Shown here in pieces: positions 1 to 9,045 of a stretch of 51,354 nucleotides of DNA. Source of the DNA: Caulobacteraceae bacterium (lineage in GTDB: Bacteria > Pseudomonadota > Alphaproteobacteria > Caulobacterales > Caulobacteraceae); the NCBI GenBank assembly GCA_031291685.1, contig JARLIP010000172.1:1-51354 (forward strand). The letters are read 5' to 3'. Position numbers and translations under genes: made by a program. Each line of letters opens with the position of its first letter. Position 1 is the first letter of the stretch. The notes below the pieces were generated by a model that did no database searches, had not been told where the DNA came from, and saw nothing but the letters and a program-made list of their open reading frames with translations.

Positions 1-2
1 AG

Positions 3-116
3 ACCTGCGCCAAGCTCAACATCTCCTTCTGGCGCTTCCTCGGCGATCGCTTCAACGTCCCAGGCGCCGACTGCGTCCCCAGCTTGCCAAGCCTCCTCAG
101 CCTCGCCGCCGTTTAA
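3..116 (+). CDS. 3' end of a probable transposase (truncated by window edge)
   Basis: An open frame enters from the left edge and stops at TAA 114-116, giving 37 residues. The tail contains ISFWRFLGDRF and ends PSLPSLLSLAAV. This style of ending (C-K-L-x-I-S-F-W-x-[YF]-L-G-D-R followed by a proline/leucine-rich tail) is one I associate with C-termini of IS transposases in alphaproteobacteria; that is recollection, not a database hit. Only the tail is visible, so the IS family and whether the gene is intact cannot be judged. No clear terminal inverted repeat was found in the 140 bases before the next gene. It could instead be the end of an ordinary hypothetical protein. Confidence 0.4.
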   Translation, partial: TCAKLNISFWRFLGDRFNVPGADCVPSLPSLLSLAAV

Positions 117-259
117 AGCACGGGAATTTGCCCCGCTTACAGACCCTATTCGATTGATGGCCGCTCACGCGCCATTTGAAGGCGGCGGCGGTCCGATCCG
201 GTTTTTGCCGCCCGTCCGGCCCGTTTTTGGACTATAGACGCGGCGGTATTGGAGCGCCC

Positions 260-1345
260 ATGCGGATTTTAATCTTCGCCACCCACCACGGCGATTACTC
301 GATCGAACTGGGCGCCACCCTGGCGCGGCGCTCGCGGGTGACCGTCCTGATGGACGAGGGCCAGGCGAAGAACGACTGCGGGCCGGAACAGATCGAAGCC
401 TTCTCCAAGGTGGGGAGCTTCAGGATCTTCTCTTCACGCACGATCCTGCGCCTCAAGAGCACCCTGACGGTGCTGGGCGCGGTCCTGACGCTGCGGCCGG
501 ACCTGGTGATCGCCCACGCCCACTACGGCCCCTTCACCCTCTTCCTGCAGAAGCTGCTGTCCCGGTTCTGCCCGATCTATCTGATCGTGCACGACCCTGC
601 CCCCCACACCGGCCGCGACGCCGAGGTCTCCAGCAAGTCGGCCAGGCTCGATCGCCAGGGCCGCGAACTGGCCTCGGTGTTTCTGGTGCATGGGGCCTTT
701 TGCGCCGGCCAGTTGCGGGACACCGGCGTCGTCGGGGACCGGTCCATCGTCAGCGTGCCCCACGGCCCGATCCTTCGGCCCGAAACGCGCACCGCGCCGG
801 TCGATCCGCCCTTCGTGCTGATGTTCGGTCGGATGGAGGCCTATAAGGGTCTGGACGTGCTGCTGGCGGCCTGCCAGCGCCTGGCCGCCCGGGGAACCCC
901 GATCCGCTGCAAGCTGATGGGTCGGGGCGCCGAACTGGAACGGCTCAAGACCGCGTTCGAAGCCGCCGGGGCCGAGGTTGTCTGCGCGTTCATCCCCCGG
1001 AATGCGGCGATCCAGGCGCTGCGGGAGGCCTCGGCGGTGGTGGCGCCCTATACCGAAGCCACCCAGAGCGGGGTGGTGGCCGCGGCCTTCGCCGCCGGCC
1101 GCCCGATCGTCGCCTCCGCCATCGGCGGACTGGTGGACTTCATCCAGGATGGCGAGAACGGCCTGCTGGTCCCCGCTAACGATCCGGACGCCCTGGCCGA
1201 CGCCCTGCACCGGATCACCACCGACCCGGCCCTGTGGCGGCGTCTGGCCGCCGGCGCGCAAGCCACGGCCACGGGCGCCATCAGCTGGGAGCGGTTCGCC
1301 GAGGCCATCTACGCCACGGCCGCGGCCCGGTCCGGCCGCGCCTAA
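260..1345 (+). CDS. Family-4 (GT-B) glycosyltransferase
   Basis: A cytosolic or membrane-associated glycosyltransferase of 361 residues, expected to move a sugar from a nucleotide donor to a growing lipid-linked glycan. The N-terminal half (MRILIFATHHGDYS) is a Rossmann-like acceptor domain. The C-terminal half has the donor-side signature FGRMEAYKGLDVLLAA near residue 190. A later acidic/glycine loop, PYTEATQSGVVAAAF, is followed by GRPIVAS and IGGLVDFIQDGENGLLVP, typical of GT4 enzymes. The ATG at 260 is preceded by GGAG at 251-254 and starts directly at the first beta strand; an upstream ATG at 176 adds 28 residues with no domain character. It converges with the flippase, and the stop codons overlap by four bases. 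Sugar and acceptor are unknown. Confidence 0.85.
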   Translation: MRILIFATHHGDYSIELGATLARRSRVTVLMDEGQAKNDCGPEQIEAFSKVGSFRIFSSRTILRLKSTLTVLGAVLTLRPDLVIAHAHYGPFTLFLQKLLSRFCPIYLIVHDPAPHTGRDAEVSSKSARLDRQGRELASVFLVHGAFCAGQLRDTGVVGDRSIVSVPHGPILRPETRTAPVDPPFVLMFGRMEAYKGLDVLLAACQRLAARGTPIRCKLMGRGAELERLKTAFEAAGAEVVCAFIPRNAAIQALREASAVVAPYTEATQSGVVAAAFAAGRPIVASAIGGLVDFIQDGENGLLVPANDPDALADALHRITTDPALWRRLAAGAQATATGAISWERFAEAIYATAAARSGRA

Positions 1346-2847
1346 CCGGCCCCCTTGGCCAGGCCCAGCCGCTTCAAGGGAAGCTTCGAGACCACGAAGG
1401 CCTTTTCCGGCGGGCGCAGCAGGAACAGCCAATAGGCGGCTGCGAAGATCAGGCACACGCCAATGGCGCCGGGCACGGCCACCAGCAGGGATCGGGCGAA
1501 GAAGTGCTCGAGGAACAGTCGCCAGACATGGGCGATCGCCAGGCAGGTCAGGGGCGGATAGAGGTCCGCCCACTCCGCGTCCATGCCCTGGGTGAACCGC
1601 GCCGACAGCACCGCCCGCACGATGTTGACGAAGGCGTAGCCCGCCGTGATGGCGATGGCCACGCCATTGGCGCCGAACCGGGGGGCGGCCCAGACGCAGC
1701 CGGCGATCGAGCCGACCAGTCCGATGATCAGCACCGCGAACTCGCGCCGATGGCGGCCCGTCATGGACAGGGACACTCCCATGGGACCCAGCACGCCGCT
1801 CAGATAATAGGCCAGGGCCAGGTTGAACGAGAGGCTGGCCTGGAAATGGTATTTGGGGCCGAACAGCAGATCGAGCCAGGGGCCGAACACCGCGAGCCCC
1901 GCGAAGATCGGCGAGGCCAGCAGGGAAGCCTTGCGCAGATAGTCCCCCAACTCCCGGCGCATCCCCGCCAGGTCTCCTTGGGCGTAGAGCCGCGCCACGG
2001 CCGGCGCCAGGGTCTGGCTGAGGGCGAAGGGATAGATCTGGATGATCTGGGCCAGGCCGCTGAGGGCGGCGTATTCGCCGACCTCCTTGGAGGGACGAAA
2101 CCGGCCCAGCACCAGGATGTCGATATTGCGCAGGATGCCGTAGGCCAGCAGCATGGAGGCCAGCCAGGCGCTGTAGCCATAGACCCGGCGCAGGGTCGCG
2201 CGATCCTGGGGCTCAAGCTTGTGAGGGGGCGTCTTTTCCCGGCGCAGCAGCAGAAACAGCGCCACGCTCATGGTCACCATGGACACGGTGACCCCCACAG
2301 TGGTGGACAGGATCACCCCGATCAGCCCCATGCCCATGACCAGGAACAGGATCAGGGCCCCCAGCCGGGCCAGGGGCTGGAGATAGAGCGAGGCGATCGC
2401 CTGGAAGGCCGGCCTGTTCAGCGCCCGCAAGGTCGCGGCCAGGATCGCCACATCGGCGGCGAAGGGCAGGGACAGGAAGGTCAGAGACAGATAGAGGCTG
2501 AAATGCGGGTGGGGATAGAACCGCGCCTCCACCCAGGGTCCGATGACGAGGAAGACCGCCAGCACCACCAGGCAGTTGACGATCGCGGTGATCACCCGGA
2601 AGGCGCCGACCTGGGCCATGGCCCGGGGCCGATCGTGATCATTCTCCCCCAGATGGCGCAGAAGAGACAGATCAAGACCCAAAGGCGCCAGGATCAACGC
2701 CACCGTATAGACGTTGCGGACCAGACTGAGGACGCCATAGTTGTCGGGACCCAACCAGCGCGCGACGAACACGCCGGACGCGAAGGTCACGATCTGCTGG
2801 AGCAGCGTCCCCACGAAAAAGAGCAATACGTCTCTGGTCTTGGTCAT
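1342..2847 (-). CDS. Lipid-linked oligosaccharide flippase (MOP superfamily)
   Basis: A 501-residue polytopic membrane protein of the polysaccharide biosynthesis/Wzx-like branch of the MOP exporters. It is expected to flip undecaprenyl-linked sugar units across the inner membrane. The N-terminus has the usual features (FVGTLLQQIVTFASGVFVARWLGPDNYG, i.e. helix 1 followed by a W-L-G-P-x-x-Y-G loop). About 12-14 hydrophobic helices follow, with a positively charged loop after GLVGSIAGCVWAAP. I chose the ATG at 2847 (MTKTRDVLLFF) because the 15 residues encoded upstream are not hydrophobic and look like leader sequence. The neighbouring glycosyltransferase on the other strand and the downstream sugar-nucleotide genes support a role in exopolysaccharide or O-antigen assembly. 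Confidence 0.85.
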   Translation of the reverse strand: MTKTRDVLLFFVGTLLQQIVTFASGVFVARWLGPDNYGVLSLVRNVYTVALILAPLGLDLSLLRHLGENDHDRPRAMAQVGAFRVITAIVNCLVVLAVFLVIGPWVEARFYPHPHFSLYLSLTFLSLPFAADVAILAATLRALNRPAFQAIASLYLQPLARLGALILFLVMGMGLIGVILSTTVGVTVSMVTMSVALFLLLRREKTPPHKLEPQDRATLRRVYGYSAWLASMLLAYGILRNIDILVLGRFRPSKEVGEYAALSGLAQIIQIYPFALSQTLAPAVARLYAQGDLAGMRRELGDYLRKASLLASPIFAGLAVFGPWLDLLFGPKYHFQASLSFNLALAYYLSGVLGPMGVSLSMTGRHRREFAVLIIGLVGSIAGCVWAAPRFGANGVAIAITAGYAFVNIVRAVLSARFTQGMDAEWADLYPPLTCLAIAHVWRLFLEHFFARSLLVAVPGAIGVCLIFAAAYWLFLLRPPEKAFVVSKLPLKRLGLAKGAG

Positions 2848-3116
2848 CGGTAACGCAAGTCCTGGGTCTCCAGTGGCCGTCGCCCAAGCCACCGCGAACG
2901 GCTCGTCCGGGTGACCCTATCGCAGTTTTTCGGGCGCCGGTCCGGCGATGTGGGAACCCCCACGCGGACGGCGCCGACAATGCTCAGTGACGCGAAATTT
3001 GATCTACGACTTGAAGTCGCAGCCTTTGGCGGGGCAGGATCGGCCATGATCCTCACCCGGACCACCGCGCCGCACGCCCCGTCGCCGCCTCCAACCCAGC
3101 AGGCCCATTTCGGTTC

Positions 3117-4136
3117 ATGAACCGTCGGCGCAACCTGATCATCCTCATCACGCTTGGACGGCTGGCGGGATGGATCATGCTCGCCGTGGCGGCGACGTGT
3201 CTGGCCATCGGTCTGCTGGGTCAGGCCGGGCGGCTGGATTTTCGGCTGGATCTGCTCAATCAGCTGTGCCCGCTCTGGCTGGCGCCAGGTTTGGCCGCCG
3301 CCGCCATCGCCGTTCTCAGCGGCGGGCGCCGGCGCCTGCCCGGCGCGATCATCGCCGGCGCCCTGATCCTGATTGGCGGGATCCTGCTGGGTCCGGACCT
3401 GCTGGCCCATCGCACCCGATCCGCCCCCCGCCACGACATGCTGCGGGTGGTTCAGTTCAATGTGATGAAGGAAAACCAGGACACCATCAGCGCCGTGGAC
3501 TGGATCATCGCTCAGCACGCGGACGTTATCGTCCTGGAGGAGGCCGCCGGAGACGCCGGCGCCATCGCCGACGCGCTCAAGCGCCTCTATCCCTACGCCG
3601 CGGACTGCTCCACCAACGGCCTGTGTTCGACCATGATCCTGTCCCGCCTGCCGCCCACGGACAGTCGCCCCCTCGCCCGGGACGATCCGGAGAACCGCAG
3701 GGGCCTGTCGGCGGTCTGGGCCAGCTTCGCCTCCCCGGCCGGGCCCTATACGGTGGTGGGCGTCCATCTCATGCGGCCCTGGCCCATGGGGAAGCAGCAC
3801 GACCAGTTGCGGGAACTGGGCGACGACATCGCCGGCCTTCCCTCCAACCGCCTGATCATCGCCGGAGACTTCAACGCCTCGCCCTGGTCCATGGCCCTGC
3901 GGGAGGAGGATCGCCGGTTTGGCCTGGAGCGGCGCACCCGTCTGATCCGGACCTGGCCCGCCCGATTCGACGACGCGCGGCAGCAATCGACGCCCTTTCC
4001 GCTGCTGGCGCTGGACCAGATCTATGCGGGGCCCGGATGGGCGACGGTGTCCATGCGCCGAGGTCCAAGCCTGGGCTCCGACCACTATCCGCTGGTGATC
4101 GACCTGGCGCCGATTTCGGCCGACAAAACCCACTGA
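3117..4136 (+). CDS. Membrane-anchored endonuclease/exonuclease/phosphatase (EEP) family protein
   Basis: A 339-residue protein with three predicted membrane helices in the first ~100 residues (around 12-33, 55-75 and 80-98), followed by a complete EEP domain. Motifs appear in the usual order: RVVQFNV, the metal-binding Glu in VIVLEEAAGD, GVHL, AGDFNASPWS and the terminal SDHYPLVIDL. EEP enzymes hydrolyse phosphodiesters or phosphomonoesters in nucleic acids, inositides or lipids; family members with N-terminal helices resemble E. coli YafD. The domain would face the periplasm if the helix count is right. It sits among polysaccharide genes but on its own promoter, so involvement in that pathway is only a guess. 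It converges with the ManC-AGE gene with a 10-base gap. Confidence 0.8.
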   Translation: MNRRRNLIILITLGRLAGWIMLAVAATCLAIGLLGQAGRLDFRLDLLNQLCPLWLAPGLAAAAIAVLSGGRRRLPGAIIAGALILIGGILLGPDLLAHRTRSAPRHDMLRVVQFNVMKENQDTISAVDWIIAQHADVIVLEEAAGDAGAIADALKRLYPYAADCSTNGLCSTMILSRLPPTDSRPLARDDPENRRGLSAVWASFASPAGPYTVVGVHLMRPWPMGKQHDQLRELGDDIAGLPSNRLIIAGDFNASPWSMALREEDRRFGLERRTRLIRTWPARFDDARQQSTPFPLLALDQIYAGPGWATVSMRRGPSLGSDHYPLVIDLAPISADKTH

Positions 4137-4146
4137 ACCGCGCCGC

Positions 4147-6390
4147 TCAGGCCGGGTCGCCAAGGGTCGCGGCGAAGGCCTGAAGCTCCAGGTGGGCGGC
4201 GACCACGTGATAGAAGGTGCTGGCGGGAATGGCCTCTTCGACGAACACCCCGGTCCGCGGCAGGCGATCGCGCCATCCGCCCCGGATCGGAACCTCCAGA
4301 TAGGCGAAAATCGACGTCAGGGCCTGGTCAGCCTGCTCCAGATAGAGGGACCGGTCGGCATCGTGGCGGGCGGCCAGGATCACGGCGGCCTTCAGTCGTT
4401 CGGTTTGCGGCCAGAAGCGGGCGCTGGCCACGCGGATCGAAAAATCGTCCAGCATGGAATCCACGGCGACATTGCGTTGCCGGTCGATACCCTTAAGGCC
4501 AGCCTGGAACAGGCGGGCGGCGGCCTGACGCGCATCCTTGCGGTCCCGTAGGCGCCCCCACCGCTCCAGCAGCCAGGCCCACTCGAACTGGTGGCCCGGC
4601 TCCAGAATTCGGCCGGGCTCTCCCGTGGCGGGGGTCCAGTCGGGGTTGAAGAACTCCCGGATCGCGCCCAGGGGGGCGTCGATAAAGGCGTTTAGCGCCA
4701 ACCGGACGATCTCGTCCGCCAGATCGCACCAGACCGCGGCGCCGGTTTCGGCCTCCCAGGCCAAGGCCGCTTCCAGAAGGTGCATGTGAGGGTTGGATTG
4801 GAAGGGCTGCTCGGCGCTGGCCTCGATGAAGCCGCCAGCGCCATGGCGCATGGCCGCCAGGGGACCGCTGACCAGGGCCTCGGCCAGGGCCTGGGCGCGC
4901 GGCGCCTCGACCCCGATGCGGTAGGCGCTGGACAGGGCCAGCAGGACAAAGGCGTGGTCGTAAAGGAACGCCGTCTCGTTCAGGGGCGCGCCGTCAGCGC
5001 TAACCAGGGTGCGAAAGGCGCCGTCCGGCCGCTGATAGCCGTTGATCATGGCGTTCAGCCCCCCGGCGACGATCCGGCGGGCGTCCCCATCCCATCCCGT
5101 GGCCGCCGCGGTGGCGAAGGCGAAGATCTGGCGGGCCTGGACCCGCAACCGCCGCGGATCGCGGCTTGGCCGACCGTCCAGCTCCAGGGTCTCGTTGAAA
5201 CCGCCATTGACCGGGTCCGCCCCGAGGCTCGCCCACAGGGGATAGGCCGCCGTCCGCATCCATAGATCGAGCGATCGGGCGCCGGCGCCCAGGCTGCTCT
5301 CGCGGGCGGCGTCCGAGACCGGGGCGGCGGACCGCCTGGCGCGCAGATCGGCGACCTTGACGACGGCGTCCTTCACCGACTGGCTGGCGCCCAGGGCGCA
5401 GACCAGGATGTCCCGCCCCTCGACGACCACGGCGATATTGGCCAGGCCGATGGCGGCCACGGTGGTGTGGTCCGGCGCCCGGACCAGCACGTTCTCGCAA
5501 TCGATCAGGATCACATCCGCGGAAGCTGCGTTGCCGGCGCCGTCCTTGACCGAGGCGGTGTGCACCGCGTCCCAGGCGCCGAGGTCCGACCAGCTGAACC
5601 CCACCGGCACCACGCCGACCTTGTCGCTCTTTTCCACCAGGGCGTAGTCGATGGAGATCTTGGGCGCCGTGCGAAAGGCCTCGCCGAGCACCCGCACGCT
5701 GTCGCTGAGACCGCCCTCGTCCAGAGCCTTGGTCACGGCGGCGATCACATCCGGCGCATGGCGGTGCAGATCAGCGGTCAAGGCCGCGGCGGAGAAGATG
5801 AAGGTGCCGCTGTTCCACAGATAGCCGCGGTCGACATAGGACTGGGCGATCTCGGCGGAGGGCTTCTCCACGAAGGCCTCGACCTGACGCACCCCCTCGG
5901 CCAAGGCCTGGGCGCCGGGATTGATGTAGCCAAAGGCCGTTGAGGGAAAGCTGGGCTGTACGCCCAGGGTCACCAGATAGCCGCCGGCGGCCACCGGACG
6001 CGCCAGATCCACGGCGGCGCTGAAGGCCTCCCAGTCGGGGATCGAATGGTCGGAGGGGGCAATGACCACGACGCCCTCGGGATCGTCCCGCAGCACCTGC
6101 AGAGCCGCCGCGGCGATGGCCGGGGCCGTATCGCGCCCGATCGGCTCGACCAGGATCAGAGCGTCCTGGCCAAGCTCGGCCAACTGGCGGCGAACCAGGT
6201 CCAGATAGGCGTGGCCCGCGACCACCATCGGCCGGCCGGCGTCCTTTAGCTGACCCATGCGCAGAATGGTGTCCTGAAACATAGAGCGCTCACCCAGCAG
6301 GGGCACAAATTGCTTGGGGTGAGCTTCATTGGACGCGGGCCAGAGCCGCGTGCCGGACCCGCCGCAAAGAATGACCGGGTGAATCGCCAT
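4147..6390 (-). CDS. Bifunctional mannose-1-phosphate guanylyltransferase / AGE-type sugar isomerase
   Basis: A 747-residue fusion. Residues 1 to ~350 form a GDP-mannose pyrophosphorylase (mannose-1-P + GTP to GDP-mannose). They carry the nucleotidyl-transfer signature LCGGSGTRLWPAS followed by HPKQF, then FVEKPSAE, GYLWNSGTFIF and the terminal FSWSDLGAWDAVH. Residues ~370-745 form an (alpha/alpha)6-barrel of the N-acylglucosamine 2-epimerase/mannose isomerase superfamily, with NPHMHLLEAALAWEAETG and PGHQFEWAWLLERWG carrying the catalytic histidines. The common bifunctional ManC has a cupin phosphomannose isomerase in this place, so the AGE domain probably supplies the isomerase step (inference). 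The ATG at 6390 starts immediately before the nucleotidyltransferase strand; 46 upstream codons are uncharged filler. It lies downstream of a second AGE gene in the same direction. Confidence 0.85.
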   Translation of the reverse strand: MAIHPVILCGGSGTRLWPASNEAHPKQFVPLLGERSMFQDTILRMGQLKDAGRPMVVAGHAYLDLVRRQLAELGQDALILVEPIGRDTAPAIAAAALQVLRDDPEGVVVIAPSDHSIPDWEAFSAAVDLARPVAAGGYLVTLGVQPSFPSTAFGYINPGAQALAEGVRQVEAFVEKPSAEIAQSYVDRGYLWNSGTFIFSAAALTADLHRHAPDVIAAVTKALDEGGLSDSVRVLGEAFRTAPKISIDYALVEKSDKVGVVPVGFSWSDLGAWDAVHTASVKDGAGNAASADVILIDCENVLVRAPDHTTVAAIGLANIAVVVEGRDILVCALGASQSVKDAVVKVADLRARRSAAPVSDAARESSLGAGARSLDLWMRTAAYPLWASLGADPVNGGFNETLELDGRPSRDPRRLRVQARQIFAFATAAATGWDGDARRIVAGGLNAMINGYQRPDGAFRTLVSADGAPLNETAFLYDHAFVLLALSSAYRIGVEAPRAQALAEALVSGPLAAMRHGAGGFIEASAEQPFQSNPHMHLLEAALAWEAETGAAVWCDLADEIVRLALNAFIDAPLGAIREFFNPDWTPATGEPGRILEPGHQFEWAWLLERWGRLRDRKDARQAAARLFQAGLKGIDRQRNVAVDSMLDDFSIRVASARFWPQTERLKAAVILAARHDADRSLYLEQADQALTSIFAYLEVPIRGGWRDRLPRTGVFVEEAIPASTFYHVVAAHLELQAFAATLGDPA

Positions 6391-6546
6391 TGTGACTGGT
6401 CGCCTTCTAGTCCACTCGCCATGACCCGCTTGATAGAACGGCGGGTCTTCAGTCTTTGGGGCGTTCGCCCCGATCGTCCCGGTCGGCGCCTCGCCCCTCA
6501 CGCCCAGCTTGGCGGGTGGCCGATGCACGCGGCGGGGGAACTCGCT

Positions 6547-7863
6547 CTAGTCTGACGTCCATCGCCCCTCCAACCTCAAGAGTTCGCTAAAGGCGAGGAA
6601 CAGATGGTAAAATGTGCTGGCCGGGATCTTGTCGACCTTGGCCGAACCATCCGCCCTCAGATGATCGATCCAGGCGCCGGGAACCGGCCGATCGACATAG
6701 CGATCCAGAATATTGGCCGTGATCTCGGCCACGCGGCCGTCCAGCGCGCGGCCGCCGAACTCGATTTCGGCCAGATGCGCCTTCAGCGCCTCGGTCTGCG
6801 GCCAGGCCCGGTAGTCCGGATCGTGCGCCGTCCCGTCGTCCAGCACAGCATCGACGGACAGGCCGGAGCCCTGATCGACCCCATGGCGCTCGGCGAAGGC
6901 GAAGAGCCCGCCCGCCATGGGGGCGAAATCCCGCCCGGTCAAACGGGTCAGGTGGCGCAGTATCCAGGACCATTCGAAATGGTGTCCCGGCTCGATGATC
7001 CGCCCGCGCACCCCTGGCGCCCGGCGCCAGGCCTGATCGTAATATTCAGCCAGGGAGCCGGTGCTCGCATCGAAGAAGGCTGTTCGCGCCAGCTCGGCCA
7101 CCTCAAGGGCGCGCACGGCGAAGCGCTCGGCGCCAGTGGCTTCATGGAGGGCGATCAGGGCCTCAAGCATGTGCATGTGCGGGTTCTGCACCGCCTCGGC
7201 CGGATGCGGCGCCTCGGCGTGCCAACCGCGCCGATCGTCCCGACCAAGCCGGGCGTCGATCGCCTCAAGGGTCCGGTCCGCCCAGCTGACCGCGCCTTGA
7301 TCGCCGCTGGCGCGTATCCACCAGGCGGTGGCGAACAGGGCGAAGGCCTGGTCATAGAGATCGATGGTCGGATCGACCACGCCGCCAAAGCGGCCCATGC
7401 GGCGGGCCCAGCCCCCGGTCTCCATCCAGCCATGGCGGGTCATGAAGGCCCAGCCGTTCTGCGCCGCGGCAAGCCCGGGACCGTAGCCCAACAGGGCTGC
7501 GTGGCTATAGACATAGATCTGCCGCGCCTGGACCCGCAAGCGCTTGAAGTCCACCTCGGCGGGGCGCCCCTCCAGGGTCAGGTGCTCGACAAAGCCGCGG
7601 TCGGCGTCGGTCCCCACCCCGGCCCAGAGGGGCAAGGCGCGGTCGAACAGAAAGGCGCGCACGTCGTCAAATCGCGGGGATATCGCCGTGGCCGGGCCCT
7701 GCGCGCCATGGGCTGGGCCTTCGCCTTCACAAGGCGCCGAAGATGCGTTTGCCGCGCCGAACTGGCCAACCGTCGTCAAAGACTTCTCTCTATTTTCTCG
7801 AACCGGCGCCCGTCGCGTCAGAACCTTCGCGGGCAAACTAGCCGGACCATCGGCGCGGGCCAC
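6547..7863 (-). CDS. Stand-alone AGE-family epimerase/isomerase
   Basis: A 438-residue protein made almost entirely of an N-acylglucosamine 2-epimerase-type barrel. The motifs parallel the C-terminal half of the neighbouring ManC fusion: RLRVQARQIYVYSHAA, NPHMHMLEALIALHEATG and PGHHFEWSWILRHL, then a C-terminal IPASTFYHLFLAF. Likely substrates are mannose, mannose-6-phosphate, glucose or N-acyl hexosamines; the exact reaction cannot be read from the sequence. The frame opens with GTG at 7863. The first ~60 residues show no domain similarity, so the true start may be an internal GTG/TTG nearer PRFDDVRAFLFD. It is co-directional with the fusion gene 156 bases downstream and the sugar transferase 183 bases upstream, possibly one transcription unit. 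The pair looks like an ancient duplication of the AGE domain. Confidence 0.75.
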   Translation of the reverse strand: MARADGPASLPAKVLTRRAPVRENREKSLTTVGQFGAANASSAPCEGEGPAHGAQGPATAISPRFDDVRAFLFDRALPLWAGVGTDADRGFVEHLTLEGRPAEVDFKRLRVQARQIYVYSHAALLGYGPGLAAAQNGWAFMTRHGWMETGGWARRMGRFGGVVDPTIDLYDQAFALFATAWWIRASGDQGAVSWADRTLEAIDARLGRDDRRGWHAEAPHPAEAVQNPHMHMLEALIALHEATGAERFAVRALEVAELARTAFFDASTGSLAEYYDQAWRRAPGVRGRIIEPGHHFEWSWILRHLTRLTGRDFAPMAGGLFAFAERHGVDQGSGLSVDAVLDDGTAHDPDYRAWPQTEALKAHLAEIEFGGRALDGRVAEITANILDRYVDRPVPGAWIDHLRADGSAKVDKIPASTFYHLFLAFSELLRLEGRWTSD

Positions 7864-8046
7864 GAAAAAAGCCGTCGGCGCGCGCGCGTCGTCAAAGCCT
7901 GCCCTGAATTGCTCAAAGTTTTCCCTGTTCCCATCGCCTGGGCGGCTTGCCGCGCCCGTCGCTCAGCGCGCGGCGGACCCAGGCCGCAAGCAAATGCGCA
8001 AACAGCCTAAGCGTTCCGCGCCTGGGCCGAACTATCGGGGGCCGAA

Positions 8047-8727
8047 CTAACGGGATCCGCGCCGCCGCAGCACGGCGGGCACGGTCATGACCAGGATCTT
8101 GACGTCGAGAACCAGGCTCTTGCTATGGGCATAGACGGTGTCGATGGCCACCCGGCGGCGATAGGAGACATCGCTGCGCCCGCTGACCTGCCAAAGGCCG
8201 GTGATGCCGGGACGGACCGAGCAATAGGCCCTGAAGCGGCGTCCATAGCGTCGGGCCTCGGCCTCGACGATGGGCCGCGGTCCGACCAGGCTCATCTCGC
8301 CGCGCAGCACGTTGAACAGCTGCGGCAATTCATCAAGACTGGAGCGGCGCAGGAAGTCCCCCAGGCGGGTGATGCGCGGGTCGTTGCGCAGCTTGTGGTC
8401 CCGCTCCCACTCCTGACGGGCGGCCATATCGCAGGCCAGCAGATGCTCAAGACGCTGTTGAGCGTCCGTGGCCATGCTGCGAAACTTCAGACAGGGGAAC
8501 TGGCGACCGCCCCGGCCGATCCGGCGATGAGCGAACAGGATTGGGCCACCGTCCTGGATGAAGACCCCAAGGGCCACCAGCAGCATCAGGGGGGCGAAAA
8601 AGATCAGCAGCCCAAGGGCGAGACCGGCGTTGATCGCATATTCAGCGTCCAGCCCCCTCAGACCCGCGAACCACGACCGTGAGTCGAATGCGGAGCGCTG
8701 TAGCTCTGTCGACCCGAAATCAGACAC
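8047..8727 (-). CDS. ExoY/PssY-type polyprenyl-phosphate sugar-1-phosphate transferase
   Basis: A 226-residue bacterial sugar transferase that would start a glycan by moving hexose-1-phosphate onto undecaprenyl phosphate at the cytoplasmic face of the membrane. One hydrophobic re-entrant helix spans roughly residues 30-55. The catalytic domain follows, with [30 protein letters not shown] split over two motifs, the signature [12 protein letters not shown], and [13 protein letters not shown]. The C-terminus is [15 protein letters not shown]. The short form without an extra N-terminal CoA-binding-like domain matches Caulobacter PssY/PssZ and rhizobial ExoY. It is the first gene of the leftward run with the two AGE genes, which fits initiation of the polymer built by this region. 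Confidence 0.9.
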   Translation of the reverse strand: MSDFGSTELQRSAFDSRSWFAGLRGLDAEYAINAGLALGLLIFFAPLMLLVALGVFIQDGGPILFAHRRIGRGGRQFPCLKFRSMATDAQQRLEHLLACDMAARQEWERDHKLRNDPRITRLGDFLRRSSLDELPQLFNVLRGEMSLVGPRPIVEAEARRYGRRFRAYCSVRPGITGLWQVSGRSDVSYRRRVAIDTVYAHSKSLVLDVKILVMTVPAVLRRRGSR

Positions 8728-8747
8728 ACACGCCTCCTAAACGGCCA

Positions 8748-8764
8748 ATGCTGCATTGCAGCAT
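8748..8764. promoter_or_regulatory. 17-bp perfect palindrome upstream of the sugar transferase
   Basis: ATGCTGCATTGCAGCAT consists of two 8-bp arms around a single T. It lies 21-37 bases upstream of the sugar-transferase start codon. Either an operator for a dimeric regulator or a 5'-UTR hairpin would fit; the position close to the ribosome-binding site favours control of the glycan-initiating gene. I do not recognise the binding protein. Confidence 0.45.
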
Positions 8765-9045
8765 CGCATGCTTGAATGACACTTTCCAGATCACGGAACG
8801 ATGATCAATGGAATTCTCCGATCCGGCGAGCCGAGTTCGACAGCCGATCGGGCCGCGCGCCCTTATCCCACAAGGCTTTAGCTAAGCCTTTGCATTATAC
8901 ATATTTTTTTGATGTCCGAGCCAGGGAACCGCAGAGCTCTGGACCGAGTTAATCCTGGTTAATATCTGGTCAACTCAAAGCCGCGCCCCAAGCGCGACCG
9001 CCCAAGGCGACCCGCGCCGCAGGGCCTACCATCGAGTGACTGGGG
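8765..9045. other. Non-coding region upstream of the sugar transferase, AT-rich core
   Basis: No gene is visible in this stretch. The interval contains a clearly AT-rich island at 8891-8910 in otherwise GC-rich DNA. On the minus strand 8894-8899 reads TATAAT, a perfect -10 hexamer pointing toward the sugar transferase, but no convincing -35 is present at the proper spacing. An inverted repeat (AAGGCTT at 8872-8878, AAGCCTT at 8884-8890) lies just downstream of that hexamer. A run of seven T follows on the plus strand at 8904-8910. A long 5' UTR of about 160 bases is implied if the hexamer is used. Confidence 0.35.

Noticed and set aside
1234-2853. A 539-codon plus-strand frame opposite the flippase
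   Set aside because: It has no domain features, and the minus strand encodes a clear polytopic flippase over the same bases.
3007-3019. Palindrome CGACTT-G-AAGTCG before the EEP gene as an operator
   Set aside because: A single short palindrome about 100 bases from the start codon with no second copy or known match; too weak to list.
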